6,879 nucleotides of DNA from NCBI GenBank assembly GCA_964535025.1, contig CAZHRW010000296.1, positions 1 to 6,879 on the forward strand, read 5' to 3'. This document shows positions 1-6,323 of the stretch, piece after piece. The translations under genes and the position numbers were made by a program. Position 1 is the stretch's first letter. Each line of letters starts with the position of its first letter. The notes under the pieces were generated by a model that made no database searches, was not told the origin of the DNA, and saw only the letters and a program-made list of their open reading frames with translations. The DNA is from JAAYZK01 sp964535025. Lineage in GTDB: Bacteria > Planctomycetota > Phycisphaerae > SM23-33 > FEN-1343.

Positions 1-1
1 C

Positions 2-1381
2 CCCGACGTGCTGCCGCACAATACCCTGATGCACACCACGCGCAAGTACGAGGAGTTCGACCGGATCCGGGAAGTCCTCGACATGCTCGACATCCCCGAC
101 GCCACGAACCTGCAGCAGTACTACATCCAATTGCACCACGCCAAGGCCGAGCAGGTTCGCCAACTGTTGATGGACCTGTACCGCTTCAAGCTCGAAGAGC
201 CGGTCACCGCCACCGGGGCCGAGCGACTCGCCGCCGCGGAGTCGTCCGGCGAGGAGGCCGAGGGCGACAGTGAGGACGAAACCACGGCCGTCGGGGCGCT
301 GGAGGCGACCGGGGACGAAATGCCGGCCGCCGGGGCCGAGTCGATCGAGGTGATGGATGTGGCGATCCCGGTCGGGGAGGTGAGCATCGTCGCCGACGTC
401 GAGAACAACGCACTGATCGTTCGCACGCTGCCGGCGAACATCAAGTCGATCCGCGAACTGATTACCAAGATCGACCGCCCGCGCGGGCAGGTGGTGATCG
501 ACGTGTTCATCGCGGAGATCGACCTGACCGACACGACCGAGCTGGGCGTCGAGTTCCTCTACAGCGGCGCGGACTTCGTCATCGAGCAGCGGTTCGACGT
601 CTCCAGCCGGAGCAGCGGCGCGACGTACACGCTGGGGGCGAGGAACCTGGACCTGTTCATCCGCGCCCTGCAGAACGCCTCGCAGCTGGATGTGATCAGT
701 CGTCCCAGCGTCACCACGCTGGACAACACGCCGGCGACGTTCGAGTTCGGCGAGCAGGTGCCGCTGATCCAGGCGTCGAACATCTCGGTGACCGGGGAGG
801 TGATCTCCTCGGTGATCCGCTACCAGTCGGTGGCGACGAAGCTGGAGGTCACCCCGCACATCAACGCCGCGGGGTTCGTGACGTTGAACATCAAGCAGTT
901 CATCGACGACGTCTCGGAGGAGACGTTCGCCATCAGCGAGCAGCTCGAGCCGCGGATCCTCATCAAGCGGTTCGTCGAGACCAACGTGCGGGTCTACAAC
1001 GGGCAGACCGTGTTCCTGGGCGGGTTCATCGCCGACCGGATCAACAACGTCGAGAGCAAGGTGCCCATCCTGGGCGACATCCCGCTGCTGGGCTACGCCT
1101 TCCGCTCCACCGAGCGGAAGCGGTCGAAGTCGGAGCTGCTGATCTTCATCACCCCGCGGATCCTGCGGACGCCGGAAGAACTGATCGACACGGCCAACAA
1201 GCGGCGGGCCTCGTCGTTGACCACCCAGGGCCCCGACCGCGTGGTGCCGGAACTGCACATGGTCCCGGCCGACCCGAGTCTCCCCAGCATCTACGACGCC
1301 GAGCCGGCGACGCAGCCGGCCATCCAGCCGGCGACGCGGCCGGCCGATACGCAACCCGCCGCAAGCGACGGCGAACACTAG
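2..1381 (+). CDS. Secretin of type II secretion / type IV pilus class (GspD/PilQ-like), 5' partial
   Basis: This is the C-terminal part of an outer-membrane secretin, the ring channel through which type II secretion or pilus machines export proteins. The reading frame is open to the left edge; a GTG at 8 lies inside a domain, so the true start is outside the window. Counting residues from position 8, 1-33 are the end of one periplasmic N domain. Residues 34-156 are a second secretin_N domain (end VSIVADVENNALIV, IKSIRELITKID) interrupted by an acidic Ala/Glu/Gly-rich insert at about 63-116. Residues 160-390 are the beta-barrel secretin domain with the family signature VPILGDIPLLGYAFR (352-366) and ELLIFITPRIL (376-386). 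The tail (about 400-457) is disordered and ends in Pro-Ala-Thr-Gln repeats. The next gene starts 16 bases after the stop, suggesting co-transcription. Secretin identity is very secure; whether it serves type II secretion, a pilus or another machine cannot be decided because the N-terminal domains are missing. Confidence 0.93.
   Translation, partial: PDVLPHNTLMHTTRKYEEFDRIREVLDMLDIPDATNLQQYYIQLHHAKAEQVRQLLMDLYRFKLEEPVTATGAERLAAAESSGEEAEGDSEDETTAVGALEATGDEMPAAGAESIEVMDVAIPVGEVSIVADVENNALIVRTLPANIKSIRELITKIDRPRGQVVIDVFIAEIDLTDTTELGVEFLYSGADFVIEQRFDVSSRSSGATYTLGARNLDLFIRALQNASQLDVISRPSVTTLDNTPATFEFGEQVPLIQASNISVTGEVISSVIRYQSVATKLEVTPHINAAGFVTLNIKQFIDDVSEETFAISEQLEPRILIKRFVETNVRVYNGQTVFLGGFIADRINNVESKVPILGDIPLLGYAFRSTERKRSKSELLIFITPRILRTPEELIDTANKRRASSLTTQGPDRVVPELHMVPADPSLPSIYDAEPATQPAIQPATRPADTQPAASDGEH
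1304..1351 (+). repeat. Four imperfect 12-base tandem units coding a Pro-Ala-x-Gln/Arg tail
   Basis: Four consecutive 12-base units at 1304, 1316, 1328 and 1340 begin CCGGCG or CCGGCC and encode PATQ, PAIQ, PATR and PADT; a degenerate QPAA follows. They form the low-complexity C-terminal tail of the secretin, past the barrel signature. Such Pro/Ala/Thr/Gln tails are frequent in Phycisphaerae-type proteins and are probably unstructured. Units differ by several substitutions, so this is an old or drifting repeat rather than a recent expansion. Confidence 0.6.
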
Positions 1382-1387
1382 GAAAGT

Positions 1388-1391
1388 GAGG
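1388..1391 (+). promoter_or_regulatory. Shine-Dalgarno site choosing the ATG at 1398
   Basis: GAGG, within GTGAGGC, ends six bases before the ATG at 1398, a normal spacing. The alternative GTG at 1386 overlaps this site and has only an AGGAAA stretch directly abutting it, with no usable spacing. The ATG is therefore preferred, which removes four residues (MRRS) from the longest possible reading. Confidence 0.6.
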
Positions 1392-1397
1392 CGATCC

Positions 1398-2144
1398 ATG
1401 GCGGCGGACTTCCCGCTGGGCATTCAGAGTTACTGTTTTCGGACGTACAAGACGCTGGACGAGCTGATCGGCGCCCTCAAGGCCGTCGGGCTCGATTACG
1501 TCGAGCTGTGGCCCGGCCACCAGGACCCCGCCGCCGACGAGGCGGTGCTGCGGGAAACCCTGCGGACGCTCCAGGCGAACGGCATCACGATGAACGCGTT
1601 CGGCCAGGTCGTCTTCAAGGACGACGAGCCCGCGGCCCGGGCGGCCCTGGGCTTCTGCCGGATGGCGGGCGTCAAGGCGATCACCGCCAATGTCGTCGAC
1701 GACCCCAAGGCCATCGCCCTGGCCGAACGGCTCGCCGAGGAGTACGACGTCGACCTCGCCATCCACAATCACGGCCGCAAGCACCGCTGGGGACGCACCG
1801 ACCAGCTCGACGAGCTGTTCGCCAGAACCTCGCGGCGGTTCGGCCTGTGCCTCGACGCGGCGTGGATGATCGACGCGGGCGACGATCCCGTCGCAGCCGT
1901 CGACCACTACGCCGACCGGCTGATGGGCGTGCACCTGAAGGACTTCACCTTCGATGCCGACGGCAAGCCGGTCGACGTGATCGTCGGCGAGGGCAACCTC
2001 GATCTGCCCGCGTTTCTCGGCCGCCTGAAGGCGATCGGCTTCGAGGGCTATATGTCCCTGGAATATGAGGGCCAGGCCGACGCGCCGCTGCCCAACGTCA
2101 TCACCTGCCTGGAGGCCATCCGCGCCGCCATGGCGAACCTGTAG
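1398..2144 (+). CDS. Sugar phosphate isomerase/epimerase-like protein (xylose isomerase-like TIM barrel)
   Basis: The predicted 248-residue protein has no signal peptide and is probably cytoplasmic. It belongs to the xylose isomerase-like / AP endonuclease 2 TIM-barrel superfamily, whose members interconvert keto and aldo sugars, epimerise sugars or dehydrate inositol derivatives, usually with a divalent metal. Numbered from the ATG, family landmarks are LGIQSYCFR near the start, VELWPGH (E36), IHNHG (H123, H125), LCLDAAW (D153), VHLKDF (H179, D182), GEGNLDLPAFL and SLEYEG (E222). E36, H123/H125, D153, H179 and E222 fall at strand ends where this superfamily places metal and substrate ligands, so the site looks intact. 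Length is slightly short of the usual 260-300 residues but ends normally. It lies 16 bases after the secretin gene and 23 before an exported carbohydrate-binding-like protein, suggesting a role in metabolising a sugar obtained by that operon. The exact substrate cannot be read; hydroxypyruvate isomerase-like or inosose dehydratase-like activity is possible. Confidence 0.87.
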   Translation: MAADFPLGIQSYCFRTYKTLDELIGALKAVGLDYVELWPGHQDPAADEAVLRETLRTLQANGITMNAFGQVVFKDDEPAARAALGFCRMAGVKAITANVVDDPKAIALAERLAEEYDVDLAIHNHGRKHRWGRTDQLDELFARTSRRFGLCLDAAWMIDAGDDPVAAVDHYADRLMGVHLKDFTFDADGKPVDVIVGEGNLDLPAFLGRLKAIGFEGYMSLEYEGQADAPLPNVITCLEAIRAAMANL

Positions 2145-2153
2145 AGCCCGACG

Positions 2154-2160
2154 AAGGAAG
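2154..2160 (+). promoter_or_regulatory. Shine-Dalgarno site for the gene at 2168
   Basis: AAGGAAG ends seven bases before the ATG at 2168. It is a strong purine-rich site in the 23-base gap after the isomerase stop and supports this start, which also yields a complete signal peptide. The gap holds no hairpin that would suggest a terminator. Confidence 0.6.
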
Positions 2161-2167
2161 ATCCATC

Positions 2168-3415
2168 ATGCACCGATGTCTCGTCGCCGGATACCTGGGA
2201 GCGATTCTCATGGCCATCGCCAACGGCTGCGGCGCGGCGGACCGGCCGCGCTTCGTGCACATCACCTGGGCGCCGCTGGAGGGCAATGCCTTCCGCGTCA
2301 ACTCGCCCGACACCGCCGCCGGCGGGTACGCCGACCGCTGGGAGGCCAAGGCCTCCGGCCTGCTGGCCCTCGAGGCCCCGGCCGACCTGTCGGGCGTCCG
2401 GCAGGCGGAGCTGGTCCTGGAGCTGTGGGGCGGGCATCCCGGCGTGGCGGGCAAGCGGTTCAGCCTCAACGGCCGCCAGGAGGTCCTCCTGCCGGAGGTC
2501 GGGGCCGCCGAGGGCCACTGCACGTATTCCTACCCGGTCGTCCCGCTGGACCTCGATGCCCTCCAGGGCGGGGCCAACGCCCTGCAGTTCACCTGCGACA
2601 AGGGCGCGACGTTCTGGGGCCACTACCTCCTTCGCGAGGCGGGCCTGCGGCTCACGCTCGAGCCGGACCACCCGTTCGTGGCCAATGCGTCGCTGGAGGG
2701 CTTCGACGCGACGGTCGCGGCCGCGGCGGTCGACGGCGACACCGTCCGGCTCGGGGTGGACGTGGCGCCGCAGTGGGCCGACCGCATCGCGCGGGTCGAC
2801 TACCACGCCCGCTACGACGGCTACGACGACAACGGTAACGGCCGCGGCGACGACTGGCACGGGTTCACCAAGGACCGCCTGCCCCAGGCGATCGCCGCCG
2901 GCGCGGACGCCCCGCCGTTCGAGGCGACGTGGGACCTGTCGATGATCCCCGACCAGCAGGCCGTCCAGGTGCGGGCCGTCGTGCATTTCACCGATGCCGA
3001 GAGCCTCTCCTACGAGACCGCGCCGGTCGAGATCCCCCTGCGATCACGCGCCGCACGGGTCTCGCTGCACGGCGTGACCGAGATGGACCGGCCCTTCTGG
3101 TCCCGCGCCGGGCGGCCCAAGACCGCCACGATCCACGTGCCGGCCGACCCGGCGACGGTCGAACGAGCCCAACTGCACATCCTCATCTGGGACGGCGGCC
3201 ACGGCGGGACGACCGACCACTTCACCCTCAACGGCCACGCGATCCCCATCGCCGGCGACGGCCACCACGACGTGCTCTACCGCGTGATCGACATCGACCC
3301 GGCCCTCCTGCGCCGGGGCGCCAACGAGCTGCGACTGCTCAGCGCCACCGAGCATCACGGCATCGAGGTGATCCTCCCGGGGCCGGCCCTGGCCATCCGC
3401 CGACCCGTGCGTTAA
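2168..3415 (+). CDS. Exported beta-sandwich protein, possible lipoprotein, with duplicated carbohydrate-binding-like module
   Basis: The product (415 residues) starts with a signal sequence: a short basic start, a hydrophobic core LVAGYLGAILMAIA, then NGCGAAD. C21 could be a lipid-attachment cysteine, but ANGC is a poor lipobox, so ordinary cleavage near GAA is equally possible. Residues 77-165 and 331-411 look like two copies of one beta-sandwich module: both carry a Trp-Gly-Gly-type turn (W87, W341), FSLNG/FTLNG (98-102, 352-356), a Leu/Asp-rich strand and GANALQ/GANELR (135-140, 384-389). This pattern resembles galactose-binding-like folds of glycosidases and carbohydrate-binding modules. 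Between them, 205-290 is another beta-rich region (RIARVDYHARYDGYD, DLSMIPDQQAVQVRAVV) containing an EF-hand-like loop at 220-231. No catalytic motif was recognised. It sits 23 bases after the isomerase gene and 24 before a large glycosidase-like gene. Likely role (inference): binding carbohydrate outside the cytoplasm alongside the downstream enzyme. No named family is assigned. Confidence 0.78.
   Translation: MHRCLVAGYLGAILMAIANGCGAADRPRFVHITWAPLEGNAFRVNSPDTAAGGYADRWEAKASGLLALEAPADLSGVRQAELVLELWGGHPGVAGKRFSLNGRQEVLLPEVGAAEGHCTYSYPVVPLDLDALQGGANALQFTCDKGATFWGHYLLREAGLRLTLEPDHPFVANASLEGFDATVAAAAVDGDTVRLGVDVAPQWADRIARVDYHARYDGYDDNGNGRGDDWHGFTKDRLPQAIAAGADAPPFEATWDLSMIPDQQAVQVRAVVHFTDAESLSYETAPVEIPLRSRAARVSLHGVTEMDRPFWSRAGRPKTATIHVPADPATVERAQLHILIWDGGHGGTTDHFTLNGHAIPIAGDGHHDVLYRVIDIDPALLRRGANELRLLSATEHHGIEVILPGPALAIRRPVR
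2825..2860 (+). other. EF-hand/dockerin-like calcium-loop motif within the beta-sandwich protein
   Basis: Residues 220-231 of the protein at 2168 read DDNGNGRGDDWH, matching the D-x-N-x-N-G-x-x-D pattern of a calcium-binding loop (D220, N222, N224, G225, D228). Position 12, normally Glu or Asp, is His231, and no paired EF-hand helices are evident. It may be a calcium-stabilised beta-domain loop rather than a true EF-hand. Confidence 0.35.
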
Positions 3416-3426
3416 AGCTCACCCTT

Positions 3427-3433
3427 GAAGGAA
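3427..3433 (+). promoter_or_regulatory. Shine-Dalgarno site choosing the ATG at 3440
   Basis: GAAGGAA ends six bases before the ATG at 3440. A longer reading from TTG at 3425 would overlap this site and add MKERT before the signal peptide. The ATG gives a compact signal peptide and proper spacing, so it is the preferred start. Confidence 0.65.
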
Positions 3434-3439
3434 CGGACC

Positions 3440-6232
3440 ATGACACGCTGGCTGCTGGCCGTTGTTCTCCCGACCATACTTACGGCCCTCGCGACGGCCG
3501 CCGAACCGCCTTCGGAGCTCTCGGAGCCGGACCGGTTGGCGATCGTCGAGCGGGCGCCGGCGCTGCCGGTCGACCTCGATCACGACCTGTCGGTGCGGCT
3601 GATCGACTTCGTCGACTTCACCGACCCCCACGACGCCCACGAATTCCGCGATCAGGGGACCAGCCGGATCGTGGCGGGTCCGGCGGGCACGTACCGCGTG
3701 ACGGCCCCGCACCGCCACGCCTTCTTCGCCTGCCGCCACCGCGCCCCGGGGCCGGACACGCCCATGCTGATCGTGATCGAGTACCCCGACGACGCCGAGC
3801 GGGTGATCAGCTTCATGACGCACGATTCCACCCGCCCCGGCGGGCCGCACCTGTCGTTCAGCCTCGAGTCGGGCGTCTACACCGGCGAGCCGCTGCCGCT
3901 GACGAACCGGATGCAGTACTTCACCTTCATCGCCTGGAGCCCCGACGACTGGCCGGCGATGATCGTGGCCAACTACGGGCGGACCCGTGGGGCCGGCGCG
4001 GCGTCGCGGATGTGGGTGTATGCGATTGACGAGCCCCTGCCGCCGCTGCCGCAGTTGGCCGATTCGCCACGCAAGCTGGACCTGTTCATCCCCCTGGGCT
4101 TCCTGGCCACGCGGGACTATTTCGGCCACCGCCACGAGCGGTCCATCGAACACATGGTCGAATACTGCCGCTACGTCGGCATTAACAGCGTGACCATGAT
4201 GGTCTACGCCAACCAGACGTGGGGGCAGATGTGCACGATCCCCGCCTGGGACAGCGATGACGACGGCTTCCTCGATAACGTCCTGACCCAGATGGACCGC
4301 GCCGGCGGGGTCGAGCTGATCGCCGGGTTCGTCGCCGACGGCATGTACGGCCGGACCCGCGCGGGCGGGACGTATGTCGCCGACATGGACGGCGAGCAGG
4401 CGCGGGATGTGATCCTCGAAGGGCTCGACCAATTTATCGATCGGTACGGCCGCTACGAGTCGCTGAAGGGCGTCGCCCTGGGGTCGATGGAAGCGGTGGG
4501 TTTCTGCGACATGCTGCGCGACAAGGGGATCCTCGACGAGGTCGTCGCCCACATCCTCCGGCGCCGCCCGGATTGGCGGGTGGTGACGTACCTGGGCAAC
4601 TACCGCCTGCAGCACTTCTACTTCAACGGGCACGAGGGCGAAGCGCCGTCGGCCGGCGACGTCGTGACCCGCTGGGAGGCCTCCGGCCGCGACTGGGGCG
4701 CGTTCCTGGCCGACGAGGTGCTGGCCAATTGGCGCCGCTGGGGGCGCGATCCGACGGACCTCAAGGCCGTCGAGGGCCTCGACGTGTTCGACATGTACAT
4801 GGCCGACGACCATCGGCTTCACCAGCATTACACCCAGCAGCCGCGAGCGATGATGGCCTACGACGTCAACAACGCCAAGCGGCGCAGCGATCACATCGAC
4901 AGCCCCTTCGGTGCGATCTTCTCCACCTTCTCCGAAGGCTGGATCGGGCTGCACCCGGAGGTGAACTTCTGGTACCGCAAGGACTGGACCGGCCCGGATT
5001 TCAATCCCGCTGGCCCCTGCGCGCTGGCGTCGCTGGCCCGTGTGATGGCCCACCGCGATCGCGCGGTGATCAGTTTCGGCACGTGGAACGTCAAATCGTT
5101 CGGCTACGAGCCATCCCTGCGCCGCTTCGCCGCGGCGTTTCATTCGCTGCCGCCCGTGGCGATGGCCGACGTGCCCGTCGACGGGACCGATACCGTCGTT
5201 GCCCGCTGGGCCGTCCACGACGGCCGGCGGACGGTGGCGCTACAGAGCGTGATTCCCTACCCGGCGGAGGTGATGGTGGACGGCGAGGCGGTCCAGGTGG
5301 CCCCGTACGCGTTGGTGACCGTGACCGATGACGGCGCGGAGGCCCCGCGGGTGGCCGGCTCGCCGCCGGGGGCCTACGTGCGGTGGGTGCGGAAACGGAT
5401 TATGACGTTCCAGGATGTGATCGGCGAGGTCCGCGCGCTGGATCCGCAGGCCGCGCCGCGGGCGTACGACGACGTCGCCCGGCGCGCGTCGGCGCGGCTG
5501 CTGGCCGGACGGCCGCACGCGGCCGACCTGGCGCTGGGGGCGGGGTTGATGAACGAACTGGAGCTTCGTCGCTCGATCCTCCGCCCGCCGGCGACCAGGG
5601 TGCCCCGCATCGACGCGCGGCCGGAGACCCCGGCCGACCTCGACGCCTGGCCGTCCGCCGCGGCGGACATCGTCCTGGACGATGGGTCTTACCTGCCCGG
5701 GCACACCTTCTTCCCCAACAGTTGGTCCGGCCCGGCGGACCTGTCGGCCCGCCTCCGCCTGGCCCATGACGGCGAGCGGCTGTACGTGGCGGTGCACGTG
5801 CGCGACCAGGTCCTCGAACCGACCGATGCGCTGACGATCCGCTTCTCCACCGACGGCTACCGCGACTGGCGGGCCGACGCGGCCGAGCACGACTTCGCCT
5901 GGTCGATCACGCCGCCGGAGGGCGATGCCATAACCAGCGACACCGGCGCCAAGGGCTTCACGTACACCTGCCGTCGTACGGCCGACGGCACCATCCTCGA
6001 AGGCTCAGCGCCGCTGGCCCAGCTCGGCTTCGGCGCCGACGGCCGCCTGGGCTTCATCGTCAACGTCTCCGACCGCGACGAAACGCCCAACCTCACCACC
6101 ATTCGCGACAGCGACACCGGCGAGCGCGTTCCCCGCGCCTGGGCCCAGAAGCAGGTGCTGATGTACCCCTACGAGCCGAACTTCACGTTCTGGTCCGACG
6201 CGCGGTGCTTCGGCGAGTTGGTACTGGAGTGA
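3440..6232 (+). CDS. Large exported multidomain protein: glycosidase-like TIM barrel with C-terminal CBM9-like domain
   Basis: The product (930 residues) begins with a signal peptide, MTRWLLAVVLPTILTALATAA, cleaved near residue 21. Residues about 45-205 form a beta-rich N-terminal domain (VRLIDFVDFTD, MLIVIEYPDDAERVI, MQYFTFIAWSPDDW). Residues about 212-570 show eight strand-like segments spaced as in a TIM barrel: LDLFIPLGF, NSVTMMVYA, VELIAGFVA, LKGVALGSME, WRVVTYLGNY, LDVFDMYMAD, FGAIFSTFSEG and AVISFGTWN. Glu351 closes the fourth and Glu499 the seventh, the places used by retaining glycosidases of clan GH-A. A small beta domain (about 575-635, AEVMVDGEAVQVAPYALVTV) and a helical linker (645-715) follow. 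Residues 720-930 resemble a CBM9/DOMON-like sugar-binding domain (LRLAHDGERLYVAVHVRD, DALTIRFSTDG, GFIVNVSDRDE). It lies 24 bases after the gene for the beta-sandwich protein. Probable role: a periplasmic or extracellular enzyme acting on a carbohydrate. The catalytic assignment is inference; it could be a non-catalytic binding protein. No glycoside hydrolase family was recognised. Confidence 0.78.
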   Translation: MTRWLLAVVLPTILTALATAAEPPSELSEPDRLAIVERAPALPVDLDHDLSVRLIDFVDFTDPHDAHEFRDQGTSRIVAGPAGTYRVTAPHRHAFFACRHRAPGPDTPMLIVIEYPDDAERVISFMTHDSTRPGGPHLSFSLESGVYTGEPLPLTNRMQYFTFIAWSPDDWPAMIVANYGRTRGAGAASRMWVYAIDEPLPPLPQLADSPRKLDLFIPLGFLATRDYFGHRHERSIEHMVEYCRYVGINSVTMMVYANQTWGQMCTIPAWDSDDDGFLDNVLTQMDRAGGVELIAGFVADGMYGRTRAGGTYVADMDGEQARDVILEGLDQFIDRYGRYESLKGVALGSMEAVGFCDMLRDKGILDEVVAHILRRRPDWRVVTYLGNYRLQHFYFNGHEGEAPSAGDVVTRWEASGRDWGAFLADEVLANWRRWGRDPTDLKAVEGLDVFDMYMADDHRLHQHYTQQPRAMMAYDVNNAKRRSDHIDSPFGAIFSTFSEGWIGLHPEVNFWYRKDWTGPDFNPAGPCALASLARVMAHRDRAVISFGTWNVKSFGYEPSLRRFAAAFHSLPPVAMADVPVDGTDTVVARWAVHDGRRTVALQSVIPYPAEVMVDGEAVQVAPYALVTVTDDGAEAPRVAGSPPGAYVRWVRKRIMTFQDVIGEVRALDPQAAPRAYDDVARRASARLLAGRPHAADLALGAGLMNELELRRSILRPPATRVPRIDARPETPADLDAWPSAAADIVLDDGSYLPGHTFFPNSWSGPADLSARLRLAHDGERLYVAVHVRDQVLEPTDALTIRFSTDGYRDWRADAAEHDFAWSITPPEGDAITSDTGAKGFTYTCRRTADGTILEGSAPLAQLGFGADGRLGFIVNVSDRDETPNLTTIRDSDTGERVPRAWAQKQVLMYPYEPNFTFWSDARCFGELVLE
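5597..6229 (+). other. CBM9-like / DOMON-like C-terminal domain of the large exported protein
   Basis: Residues 720-930 of the protein at 3440 start PRIDARPETPADLDAW, continue with SARLRLAHDGERLYVAVHVR and DALTIRFSTDGYRDW, and end with WSDARCFGELVLE. The order (short Asp/Trp-rich entry strand, a strand describing an observed value as LYVAVHV, a D-x-L-x-I-x-F strand, then a central variable part and a closing strand) is that of the family 9 carbohydrate-binding fold common at the ends of planctomycete secreted enzymes. Its sugar ligand is not predictable. Confidence 0.65.
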
Positions 6233-6261
6233 TCGGCAAGCCCAAACCAGCGAAGCGGAAA

Positions 6262-6292
6262 AAGCCCCCGACGACGAATTCGCCGGGGGCTT
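6262..6292. terminator. Bidirectional Rho-independent terminator between convergent genes
   Basis: AAGCCCCCG at 6262-6270 pairs perfectly with CGGGGGCTT at 6284-6292. The stem can be extended inward, after one A-C mismatch, by CGA (6272-6274) with TCG (6280-6282), leaving a five-base loop. On the minus strand the stem is followed by TTTTT (complement of 6259-6263), so it is a textbook terminator for the PEP-CTERM gene ending at 6324. On the plus strand only TT then GGGG follows, so termination of the operon ending at 6232 may be weaker. The rest of the 91-base gap (6233-6323) holds nothing else recognisable. Confidence 0.85.
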
Positions 6293-6323
6293 GGGGTCGC
6301 TTCAGGTACGACTTCGGTTCAGC

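Noticed and set aside
8..10. GTG as a start codon for the secretin
   Set aside because: It lies within an N domain, and the frame continues to the window edge with plausible coding sequence, so the gene is truncated by the window.
1149..1934. A 261-codon minus-strand open frame across the secretin-isomerase junction
   Set aside because: It overlaps two well-supported plus-strand genes, and its composition (Arg/Val/Gly-rich, no motif) is typical of antisense frames in high-GC DNA.
2048..2986. A 312-codon minus-strand open frame opposite the beta-sandwich protein gene
   Set aside because: It lies opposite a gene with signal peptide, ribosome site and duplicated domains, and has no recognisable protein features.
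2929..4029. A 366-codon plus-strand frame overlapping the two exported-protein genes
   Set aside because: It is an Arg/Pro/Gly-rich out-of-frame product bridging the stop and start of two convincing genes.
3419..5218. A 599-codon open frame on the minus strand opposite the large exported protein gene
   Set aside because: It is a GC-rich antisense shadow of a clearly coding plus-strand gene. The translation is Val/Gly/Arg/His-rich with no domain or signal features, and it covers the operon junction in the wrong direction.
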